Assembly: GCF_000421185.1 (NCBI RefSeq)
Contig: NZ_ATWJ01000007.1
Location: forward strand, 310,001-374,000
Source: Ornithinimicrobium pekingense DSM 21552
GTDB lineage: Bacteria; Actinomycetota; Actinomycetes; Actinomycetales; Dermatophilaceae
Reading direction: 5' to 3'
Length of the DNA stretch: 64,000 nucleotides
Shown: piece by piece, positions 41,601 through 47,892 of the stretch
How the letters are laid out: each line of letters starts with the position of its first letter
How positions within the stretch are numbered: position 1 is the first letter of the stretch
Notes under the pieces: model-generated
Databases searched by the model: none
Told to the model about the DNA's origin: nothing
What the model saw: only the letters and a program-made list of their open reading frames with translations
Program-made: the position numbers and the translations under genes

Positions 41601-42886
41601 AACGCCTTGGACAGGTCCGCGGCTCGCTGGTCGGCGATCGCCTTGTCCAGGACCAGGCCCCGCTGGACGCTGACGTCGAGGTGGGTGCCGGTGTCGGCGA
41701 GGACCGGCGCGGTGAGGTTGTCCGGGTGGTCGTGTGCCACCGGCTGCGGGTGCCCCTTGGCGGGGGGCGTCGACCCCTCGGCGCGCGCGCCCTTCGGGCT
41801 GACCCCGATGCGGATGCTGTGGCCGGTGTAGGCCGTGAGCGACTGGGCCGCGGCGAGGGGGGCGGGCCCGGTGCCTGAGGTGCCGCTCGTCTCGTCGACG
41901 AGGTGGCGGTCCGCCTGCCCGCCCGGCGCCTCGGGCCACCACACCCGCAGCGTCGGGCCGCCGCTCGTCGTCGTGCGGCGCACGCGCAGCCGGCCGTGCT
42001 CGTTGACGACGACGAGCCGGAGCCGGTCGATGGTCGGCAGCGGCGCCGCCGGGGGAAGGTCGAGCGGCGCCGTCAGCCGCCCGCGGACCCAGTGGGTGCT
42101 CCGGCCGTCGAGCTCGAGGGGTGCGGAGGTCGCGCACGGGGCGACGAGGCGCACGGTGCCCGACCGGGTGAGGCCAGACGTCGCGTCGTAGGAGTCGTCG
42201 TCCCCGGCCGCGAGGGCCGAGTCGGCGAGGGGCGCGAAGGCCCGCCAGCCGGTGCCGTCCCACCACGACCACTCCAGGACGAGCGGCCACGGCGCCGGGA
42301 CACCGACGCCGAGCTCGAGCTGGACGACGGCCCGCCCGTCGAAGGCGAGCAGCTCGTCGTGGCCCACGTACAGCTCGCGGTCCGCCGCTCGCAGGTCGCC
42401 GAAGAGGGTGAGGGGCCGGGAGGCGAGCACGTCGGTGGAGTGGTCCTGCTCGCTGTCGGCCTCGGGGTGGACGCTGTGGACCTCGACGATCGCGGCCGGT
42501 GAGATGGCGACGGGGTCGACGGTCTCGAAGACGACCGGGTCGTCCCGCCCCGCGACGGTGGCGCCGATGCGGGTGCCGGCCGGGACGCGGCCGCCCGGTG
42601 ACCGGGGCACGGCGGTGAGCACGACGTGCGTGCGGGCGCCCTGGGCCGGACGCAGGGAGACCCCGAGCAGGTCGAGGAGGACTGCCAGGCGGTGCGCCGG
42701 CACCTGCGCGAGGCGGGCCTGGAGCAGCTCGAGGTGCCCGGCGACGATGTCCGCCAGGCCGTGCCCGGCGCCGCCCCGCGCGGGCAACCAGTCGGGCGCG
42801 TAGGCGGTCCGCGTCGCGAGGATCTCCGCGAGGATCGCGGCGCGGTCCCGGCCGAGGAGGCGGTCCGATGCCGGAGGCAGGGTCAT
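38630..42886 (-). CDS. Large eCIS baseplate J-like protein (Afp11-like) with helical insert
   Basis: This 1418-residue protein begins LPPASDRLLGRDRAAILAEI and ends with the gpJ-type wedge region (VTVEGTVYVPVGVAVSVLPR, FLHPLHGGDSGTGWDFGTDV). The middle carries VIFGGGGHGRPLPEGRDNVR, another baseplate-J hallmark. Residues about 470-700 form an Ala/Leu-rich, mainly helical insert not expected in gpJ. It is considerably longer than typical wedge proteins. It overlaps the gp25 gene upstream by four bases and sits one base before the second J gene, so wedge subunits would be made in fixed ratio. Confidence 0.85.
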   Translation of the reverse strand: MTLPPASDRLLGRDRAAILAEILATRTAYAPDWLPARGGAGHGLADIVAGHLELLQARLAQVPAHRLAVLLDLLGVSLRPAQGARTHVVLTAVPRSPGGRVPAGTRIGATVAGRDDPVVFETVDPVAISPAAIVEVHSVHPEADSEQDHSTDVLASRPLTLFGDLRAADRELYVGHDELLAFDGRAVVQLELGVGVPAPWPLVLEWSWWDGTGWRAFAPLADSALAAGDDDSYDATSGLTRSGTVRLVAPCATSAPLELDGRSTHWVRGRLTAPLDLPPAAPLPTIDRLRLVVVNEHGRLRVRRTTTSGGPTLRVWWPEAPGGQADRHLVDETSGTSGTGPAPLAAAQSLTAYTGHSIRIGVSPKGARAEGSTPPAKGHPQPVAHDHPDNLTAPVLADTGTHLDVSVQRGLVLDKAIADQRAADLSKAFAPLGPSPVRGTTFLFASATATARPGTRVTLTIERPVTAAEEADQLGGSQAGAVQLAAELLATALTTLEGAGGVSTALSQADATLAQSLPTLLSPAAAGWYPGVRSRISATLQELRTAVASHGTTAAQVDAARGQIAAFQSGGNATNVAQAGTHLRQARPTLASVLVDIADAVGQLAQDPSSLAGPRAGLAAAVQGGDPVAVAAAETVLRTALTALLATAQPWLPAGSLPPIFDTDPSSYVATVTSRLTAAKGSVAAASTRLATAVGTLKDINAANLVAAIVPEASTRLVQPVVAWEYHDGDRWRALGAEGDPQVLSLSASGSIRFTVPDDIADVDVDGDVRRWLRARLAEGSFSNLRFVSWTDTKGGINYLPVVEPRAPMVDRIEVFYRHESTPRDAGAVVAHDNHAWRDLTAAVTWPGPGGTPFTPMTEQAPTLYLGLDGPLPADRVGLWLQLTDPSPWAEPHRPVWEGFTGREWVHLTTDDGTDGLRRSGVVGVVWPGTEEYAGAAVRGALGRTITLQGRGAGLRYRPGELLMLTDVQSQEPVVVDAVTAETVTVRAPLTRAYSGARLAAAPPARFGRPRTWLRAVFDATQPLPRVGITGLAAHAVEVAQVETLHDEVLGSGDGSPDQVLQTRRFPVAGDVSLEVRELEGRRADLDADVLTRTLRTQDVDPQAVRVERDARTGQVTAVWVPWRSVTSLGSAGPTDRVFVLDNASGRVIFGGGGHGRPLPEGRDNVRLRTYRTSAGSAGNVGPHTITSLLSAVAVSEVTNPEAASGGADVEAFPDALTRGPGLLRHRRLALTEQDVEAIALEASPAVVRARALGAVDRYGRPLPGAVRVVVVPRDTAAQPQPGPVLLTTVRAAVAGASPAVAAARVTVEGTVYVPVGVAVSVLPREAREAGEVRERVVRALETFLHPLHGGDSGTGWDFGTDVHVSDLARVLEGVPGVDAVTDLVLARDGTPTGDVVPVPPDHVACAGPLTVRLGRER

Positions 42887-43293
42887 GTCGCTCGCCCCTC
42901 CTGGAGGAAGAACGGGTAGACGAGGTTGTAGAAGGTGTTGGTGGCGCGGACGCGGTAGGAGATGGTGATGTGCAGCCGGCCGCTGCGGCGGTCGGCGACG
43001 TCGACGGCGACCTCGTGGACGTCGATGCGCGGCTCCCACACGATGAGCGCGGTCTCCACGCGCTGACGGATGAGGGCCGACGTCGTCGTCCCGACCGGCT
43101 CGAAGAGGAAGTCCTCCAGCCCGGCGCCGAAGTCGGGTCGCATGACGCGCTCCCCCCGGCGCGTGTCGAGGATGAGCCGGATCGCCTGCCGCACCTTCTC
43201 CGCCCCGGCCTCCAGACGCACCTCGCCCTGCGCGTCCAGGGTCACCGGGGTGGCCCACCCCTGGCCCAGCACCTGCTCGCTCACCTCACCCAC
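42883..43293 (-). CDS. gp25/gpW-like baseplate wedge protein (Afp9-like)
   Basis: This 136-residue protein matches the gp25-like lysozyme-fold family: VRQAIRLILDTRRGERVMRP, DFGAGLEDFLFEPV, and VETALIVWEPRIDVHEVAVD. In contractile systems this protein locks the baseplate wedge to the first sheath ring. The start is GTG 43293 overlapping the PAAR-gene stop; GTG 43284 is an alternative. Confidence 0.9.
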   Translation of the reverse strand: MGEVSEQVLGQGWATPVTLDAQGEVRLEAGAEKVRQAIRLILDTRRGERVMRPDFGAGLEDFLFEPVGTTTSALIRQRVETALIVWEPRIDVHEVAVDVADRRSGRLHITISYRVRATNTFYNLVYPFFLQEGRAT

Positions 43294-43564
43294 CCACCAT
43301 CACGGTCATGCACCCGACGACGATCGGTGCCCCGCACCCGGCCATGTCACCCATCCGCACGGCCGGCCGGCCGCCGATGAGCACGGTGGCGCTGCCCTTG
43401 GTGAACGGCGTCGGGGGGTGGCTGGCCGGCGGTGGGAAGGCGCACGCGTGCATGTCGCCCATGACGACGGCGGGCATGCCGCCGATGAGGACGGTCGTGA
43501 CACCGGGGCCGGTGACCGTGCCGGGGTGACCGGTCGTGTCACCGACGCGGGCTGCGGGTGGCAT
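43286..43564 (-). CDS. PAAR-like spike tip protein (Afp10-like)
   Basis: This 92-residue protein has two repeats of the PAAR-type pattern, GVTTVLIGGMPAVVMGDMHA and SATVLIGGRPAVRMGDMAGC, with Cys and His residues suited to hold the metal at the tip of the spike cone. It begins MPPAARVGDTTGHPG. PAAR proteins sharpen the VgrG/gp5 spike and may carry effectors. It lies between the spike gene and gp25, the usual eCIS arrangement. Confidence 0.88.
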   Translation of the reverse strand: MPPAARVGDTTGHPGTVTGPGVTTVLIGGMPAVVMGDMHACAFPPPASHPPTPFTKGSATVLIGGRPAVRMGDMAGCGAPIVVGCMTVMVGG

Positions 43565-43598
43565 GGGCTTCCTCCTTCGGGTGCTGGCGGGTGGCGGG

Positions 43599-44246
43599 TC
43601 AGTTGATCGTCACGAGGCCGCCCGTGACCTTGCAGGTGGTGTCGCCGGTGAGGCTCGTCGTCGTGCCGGACAGGTCGAGGGTGGCGTCGCCCTTGACGCT
43701 CGTCCTGCCCGCCTTGACGTCCGCCGACACCTTCGCCGAGACCTCCGCCCGGCCGGGCAGCGACAGCGTGACCGAGCCGACCCCGCCCTTGAGCTCGATG
43801 CTCACCTCGTCGACCGACATCGTGATGGTGTGCCCGGCGACGTGCGTGATCGTCACCGTCGCCTCGAGGTCGTCGAGCACGAGCTCGTGCCCCATCGGCG
43901 TGCGCAGCACGCGCTTGGTCACCGCGTCGGTGGGCAGGTCGACCGGCGGCCGGTTGCTCGAGTCCCACACGCTGCCGACGACCAGCGGCCAGTTGAGGTC
44001 GCCGTTCTCGAAGGCGACGACGACGACGTCCCCGACCTGCGGCATGCACCACAGCCCGTAGCCGTCACCGGCGAACGGGGCGCAGACGCTGGCCCACGGC
44101 TCGATACCCGGGATGGTGGGGAACTTGACGCGCACGCGCCCCTGCATGGTGAGGTCGGTGTTCTCGGTGACCTCGCCACGGACGACGCCGAGGCGGCGGC
44201 TGTCGGTGGCGCGGTCGTCGTCGCCGAGCAGGTCCAGCAGTCCCAT
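43599..44246 (-). CDS. eCIS spike OB-fold/beta-helix protein (gpV-like)
   Basis: This 215-residue protein has a gp5/VgrG OB-fold (GEVTENTDLTMQGRVRVKFP; PFAGDGYGLWCMPQVGDVVV; ENGDLNWPLVVGSVWD) and a C-terminal repetitive beta-helix stretch. ATG 44246 follows GAGGAGG. Together with the hub encoded just upstream it makes the two halves of a VgrG-type spike that are fused as Afp8 in other systems. Expected to trimerise under the tube and be capped by the PAAR protein. Confidence 0.88.
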   Translation of the reverse strand: MGLLDLLGDDDRATDSRRLGVVRGEVTENTDLTMQGRVRVKFPTIPGIEPWASVCAPFAGDGYGLWCMPQVGDVVVVAFENGDLNWPLVVGSVWDSSNRPPVDLPTDAVTKRVLRTPMGHELVLDDLEATVTITHVAGHTITMSVDEVSIELKGGVGSVTLSLPGRAEVSAKVSADVKAGRTSVKGDATLDLSGTTTSLTGDTTCKVTGGLVTIN

Positions 44247-44256
44247 GACGTCCTCC

Positions 44257-45480
44257 TCATCCTCCGGCGGGCAGCGAGAGCAGCCCGCCCTGTACTCGCA
44301 CCGCGCCCTGGGAGGCGGGTGGGACTGACCCGAACCAGATCTCCTTGCGGAGCTCGACGTCGGTGCGCCAGCCACCGCTGTCGATGCGCTGGGTGACGGA
44401 GGTGACCCGCCACAGCCCGCCGTAGGTCTCCCCGACACCCTCGATGCGCAGGACGTGGCCCGCGCGGATCGCGGTGGTGCCGACGCAGGTGGCGCGGGCC
44501 GTCAGCCGCTTGTTGAGGACCGGCAGCAGCTTGCCGAGGACGACGCGGGCGGCGTTGGCGGGGGAGAGGGGCTCGTCGACCAGCGTGACGGCGGTCCCGC
44601 CGCCGACGGGGATGCCGAAGCCGGGCGTGACCTCGAGCTCGAGGGACTGGCGGTCCCAGTCGTAGCCGACGGTGATGGTGAGCTCGAGCCTGATGGACGG
44701 CTGCCACACGCGGGCGCTGACCTTGGCGACCTGGCCGACCGAGCTCACCCGCGGCTGGAACTCGATGAGCGAGTGTCCGTAGCGCAGGGTGACCTCCGGG
44801 GCGATGTGCGCCGCCGGGGACATGAGGCGCAGGACGAGCCCGCCGGGGCTGGCCTCGTGGTCGATGACGATCTCCCAGGCGTTCTCGGCCGCGATGCGCT
44901 TGAGGAGGTCGAGGGAGGTCTCGTCGGCCTGCTTGCGCACGATCCGCTGCCGCAGGGTGGGATCGTCGATGGACAGCACGGCCTCGACGGCGCCGAGGGC
45001 CGCCGAGAGGAGGCCGCCGAGCGGGTCGATGCTGGGCAGCAGCCCGTGCTCGAGGGCGAGCAGCGGCGCGACGGCGATGTCGGGCAGGGGCATGATGCCC
45101 AGCGTCGGCACCGGGATCCCGAACCACCGGGAGGGTTGCGCGGCCGCGAGCCGGGTGCGCCGGTCCTGGGCGACGACCGTGAGTGTCGGCATGCCGCTGC
45201 TCGGGAAGGTCGCCTCGCTGCCGACCACCTCGCCGGCGAAGATCCGCTCGGGCTGGTCGGGGGAGTATCCGAGCCACAGCTCGGCCGTGGTGTCCAGGCG
45301 CAGCAGGTCGTGGTCGAGCCAGCGCAGCGCCTCGTTGGCCAGCGCGACCTCCAGCCGGTCGGCGTCGCCGAAGCCGCACGTCGCGCTCACCGACGTGATG
45401 GACGCGCGCAGCGTCGCCGGCACCGGCCGGCCGTCGAGCAGCAGCCGGATCTCGGGGGCGTAGCTCGGGGTCGCACTCAC
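44257..45480 (-). CDS. eCIS spike hub protein (gpD/VgrG N-terminal-like)
   Basis: This 407-residue protein resembles the late-control gpD/VgrG N-terminal hub. Features include APEIRLLLDGRPVPATLRAS, WLGYSPDQPERIFAGEVVGS, LTVVAQDRRTRLAAAQPSRW, and DLLKRIAAENAWEIVIDHEA with LRLMSPAAHI. GTG 45480 overlaps the stop of the LysM gene (GTGA) with GGGAGGAG upstream. It would form the trimeric hub joining tube to spike. The hub/spike split into two genes is a difference from Afp8. Confidence 0.85.
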   Translation of the reverse strand: MSATPSYAPEIRLLLDGRPVPATLRASITSVSATCGFGDADRLEVALANEALRWLDHDLLRLDTTAELWLGYSPDQPERIFAGEVVGSEATFPSSGMPTLTVVAQDRRTRLAAAQPSRWFGIPVPTLGIMPLPDIAVAPLLALEHGLLPSIDPLGGLLSAALGAVEAVLSIDDPTLRQRIVRKQADETSLDLLKRIAAENAWEIVIDHEASPGGLVLRLMSPAAHIAPEVTLRYGHSLIEFQPRVSSVGQVAKVSARVWQPSIRLELTITVGYDWDRQSLELEVTPGFGIPVGGGTAVTLVDEPLSPANAARVVLGKLLPVLNKRLTARATCVGTTAIRAGHVLRIEGVGETYGGLWRVTSVTQRIDSGGWRTDVELRKEIWFGSVPPASQGAVRVQGGLLSLPAGG

Positions 45481-46172
45481 GACTCCTCCCGTCGCGCGTC
45501 GGCGGTGTGCACGACGCCGCTCGGGTCGGTGTAGGGCAGCCGGGGGACGGACAGGACGGCGGCGGTGGCCAGCCGCCGCGGGTCGGTGATCCCGTTGCGG
45601 ATGGCGATGGCGCGCCACGCCGTCGGGTCGGCGAGCTCGCGGTACGCGACGAGCGGCAGGGTCTCGCCCTCGGCGACGACGTGGACCTTGGTGTAGTCGA
45701 CCGTCTGCCGCTTGACCTGCTTGGCCTCGAGCTCGGCGTTGCGGTACTCGCTGAGCCCGACGGTGAGCCGGGCGCGGACGGGGGTCCCGTCGGCCCGGAA
45801 GAGGACGTACTTCTGGGCGACCCGGGTGACGACGCAGGTGAAGGTGAACTTGCCCCAGGCGAAGATCACCGGTGGCGGGGCGTGCAGGCCGGGGTCGATG
45901 TCCATGAGCGCGGTGACCTGGCCGACGAGCGCGCGCACGTCGGAGCCCGGCCCCCCGGCCGGGGAGTCCACGGTGGTGTCGACGAGCAGCTCGAGCTCGA
46001 CGGTCTGCGCGTTCCCCGCGACGAACTGCACGATCGGTGCGGACAGCCCGGGCACGGTGAGCTGGGCGAAGGAGGACTCCCGGTTGAGCGTGTACTCCTC
46101 GGGGTTGAACTGCACCGTGGTCCGCCTGCCGGTGACGGTGTTGGTCAGGGTGGCGCGCTCGAGCCCGGTCAT
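45477..46172 (-). CDS. LysM-domain spike/tube adaptor (Afp7-like)
   Basis: This 231-residue protein has an N-terminal domain common to CIS adaptor proteins (TTVQFNPEEYTLNRESSFAQ) and a C-terminal LysM module (VVAEGETLPLVAYRELADPT, then AIAIRNGITDPRRL). In Afp and T4 (gp53/gp54-like) such proteins join tube, spike and baseplate. ATG 46172 overlaps the upstream stop (ATGA); GTG 46181 is a possible earlier start. Confidence 0.88.
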   Translation of the reverse strand: MTGLERATLTNTVTGRRTTVQFNPEEYTLNRESSFAQLTVPGLSAPIVQFVAGNAQTVELELLVDTTVDSPAGGPGSDVRALVGQVTALMDIDPGLHAPPPVIFAWGKFTFTCVVTRVAQKYVLFRADGTPVRARLTVGLSEYRNAELEAKQVKRQTVDYTKVHVVAEGETLPLVAYRELADPTAWRAIAIRNGITDPRRLATAAVLSVPRLPYTDPSGVVHTADARREES

Positions 46173-46915
46173 GCCGTCCACCCCTTGCGCTCGCGGGCGG
46201 CGGCGACCCGCCGGTCGATCTCGGTGACGACCCGCTCGACGACCCCGGGCAGGTCGGCGAGCGTCATCGGGGTCGCGCCGGGCGCCGGCGGGGTGGGGGC
46301 CCTCGTGCCGGTCGGGTCGGCCCAGTGGACCGAGAGCCCGGGTGGCGCCGGCTCGACGCGTGGCGCGGGGGAGGCCGACGACGGCGTGGGGGCGCGGTGG
46401 ACCATCGCCACCGGCCGGGCGCCGGGGGCCGACGACGGGACGTGCCCGCGCGGTGGCTGACCGCTCACGGCAGTCACCCGAGCCCGCGTCCGCCGCACCG
46501 GGTCGCTCGGCCGGCTGTTCTGAGCGCGGGCGAGCGGCTGCCCGGCACCGGCGGGGGAGCCGCGCAGCGAGCGGAGCACGAGCCGCGTCGTCGGCACGGG
46601 CCGGGCGGGCGCCGGAACGGCGTGGCCCGCCTGGCCGGGGCGCGTGGTCCCACGGGCCCCACCCGCCGCCGGCGCGGTGGCCAGGGTGAGCGCGAGGCCG
46701 ACCCGCACGTCCCAGCGCCGCGCGGCAGCGGTGTGCCAGTGGTGACGTTCCCTCGTCCCCGGGTGGCGCCGGAGGACGAGGTCGGCCGAGGGGGGCGCGT
46801 CGGTCGCCCGGGCCGGGCCGGGCGCGCGGCGGTCCGGCCGGTGGCGCCGCCGGACCGCGGCCGCGAACCTCGCGGCACGCTCGACCGGCGACCTCCGGGG
46901 CCGGGACTGGCGCAT
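46169..46915 (-). CDS. Arg/Pro-rich unknown eCIS protein with conserved C-terminal helix
   Basis: The frame predicts 248 residues, mostly low-complexity and rich in Arg, Pro and Ala. The ordered part is the C-terminus, MTLADLPGVVERVVTEIDRR followed by VAAARERKGWTA, a helix at the end that could dock on a tube or baseplate partner. It sits between the small assembly genes and the LysM adaptor. ATG 46915 overlaps the stop before it (TGATG) with GGAGG upstream. No family is recognised; it may be a disordered linker or chaperone. Confidence 0.6.
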   Translation of the reverse strand: MRQSRPRRSPVERAARFAAAVRRRHRPDRRAPGPARATDAPPSADLVLRRHPGTRERHHWHTAAARRWDVRVGLALTLATAPAAGGARGTTRPGQAGHAVPAPARPVPTTRLVLRSLRGSPAGAGQPLARAQNSRPSDPVRRTRARVTAVSGQPPRGHVPSSAPGARPVAMVHRAPTPSSASPAPRVEPAPPGLSVHWADPTGTRAPTPPAPGATPMTLADLPGVVERVVTEIDRRVAAARERKGWTA

Positions 46916-47130
46916 CACGCCTCCTGGGCGTTGAGGGTGGTGTTGATCGCGGAGACCTCGTGGACCCAGGCGCGGCGCTCGCGGTGCGGCAGGTCGAGCA
47001 GCTCGGCCAGGGGCCAGTGCAGGTGGTAGGCGAGGAAGGCCATCTCGGCCCTCAGCTCGCCGACGGGGTAGGCACGCGTTCCCCCAGGCGTTCGAGGTCG
47101 TCGGCCAGCTCCTCCCCGCACGAGGGGCAC
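46915..47130 (-). CDS. Small eCIS protein of DUF6760 type; start uncertain
   Basis: The conserved core reads YPVGELRAEMAFLAYHLHWP and LAELLDLPHRERRAWVHEVS, the pattern of the short DUF6760 proteins found in phage-like operons. The core would need only about 50 residues, yet no ATG, GTG or TTG lies just before it. GTG 47130 overlaps the upstream gene by 79 bases and has no ribosome site; ATG 47043 lies within the core. A start in the overlap or a missed base is likely. Role: probably tail assembly, inferred from context. Confidence 0.55.
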   Translation of the reverse strand: MPLVRGGAGRRPRTPGGTRAYPVGELRAEMAFLAYHLHWPLAELLDLPHRERRAWVHEVSAINTTLNAQEA

Positions 47131-47438
47131 CGGCCGCGGGGGGCGGGGTCCTCGACGTCGTTGATCCGGTCGTAGAGGCGCTGCAGGTGGGTGAGGTCCG
47201 CGGCGAAGAGCGACTCGATGGTCGCCGGCGTCACGCGCTCGACGCCGTCGAGGGCGGTGACGACCCGGCTGAGCAGGATGACCGTGAGGTAGGCCGGGTT
47301 GCGCTGCACGCGGGGGTCCTGGAGCGGCAGGATCTCGTCGGCCGCCGTCGCAAGCCGCATGGTGCCCTGCCGGTGGAGCCCGCCGTCCTGTCCGAGGAGG
47401 CCGACGGGGAGCGTGAAGTCGTGCTCGATCTGGAGCAT
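47052..47438 (-). CDS. Small tail-assembly-like eCIS protein with CxxC tail
   Basis: This 128-residue protein begins LQIEHDFTLPVGLLGQDGG and resembles phage tail assembly chaperone-type proteins (LATAADEILPLQDPRVQRNP, VVTALDGVERVTPATIESLF). The C-terminus contains a half zinc-ribbon (RCPSCGEEL). It follows the tube gene by one base, the usual place for tail assembly chaperones. The following small gene overlaps it. Confidence 0.7.
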   Translation of the reverse strand: MLQIEHDFTLPVGLLGQDGGLHRQGTMRLATAADEILPLQDPRVQRNPAYLTVILLSRVVTALDGVERVTPATIESLFAADLTHLQRLYDRINDVEDPAPRGRCPSCGEELADDLERLGERVPTPSAS

Positions 47439-47439
47439 G

Positions 47440-47874
47440 TCAGCTCACCCTGTCCAGACCCTCGTGGACGAGCTCGACTGACTCGATCGCGACGTCGGAG
47501 CCCTCGGCCGAGAGCGTGGGAGCCGTGTACTTCGTCGGCCACGCACGCACGAAGTTCCAGCGGGCCACCTCGGTGCCCCGGCGGTCGAGCAGGACCACCG
47601 AGCCGTTGCGGCGGTCGATGGAGCCGTCGACGACGCTGCGGTGCCACTGGAAGAGCTGGTTGTCCAGCGTCATGCCCCAGCGAAGGACGATGTTGCTGTA
47701 CTTCGTCTGGCCGGCGAGCTTGTGCGGGGTCGCGTTGGCCCCGCCCTCACGGTGCTCGATGACGTCGATGGTCGAGTCCAGGCCGCTGACCTCCTGGAAG
47801 GCCCCGCGGGCGATGCCGTCGATCTCGACGAGGTAGTTGTAGTTGACGAACGGGTCTGGCGTGGCGGCGGTCAT
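47440..47874 (-). CDS. eCIS inner tube protein (Hcp/gp19-like)
   Basis: This 144-residue protein has the tube signature DPFVNYNYLVEIDGIARGAF, then VSGLDSTIDVIEHREGGANA, and the ring-contact segment RWGMTLDNQLFQWHRSVVDG. It stacks as hexameric rings inside the sheath and is propelled on contraction. The size matches Afp1/Afp5. Only one tube gene is present here, unlike Afp with two. It lies 18 bases after the sheath gene, with a ribosome site in between. Confidence 0.9.
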   Translation of the reverse strand: MTAATPDPFVNYNYLVEIDGIARGAFQEVSGLDSTIDVIEHREGGANATPHKLAGQTKYSNIVLRWGMTLDNQLFQWHRSVVDGSIDRRNGSVVLLDRRGTEVARWNFVRAWPTKYTAPTLSAEGSDVAIESVELVHEGLDRVS

Positions 47875-47892
47875 GGTGCTTCCTTCCTATGG

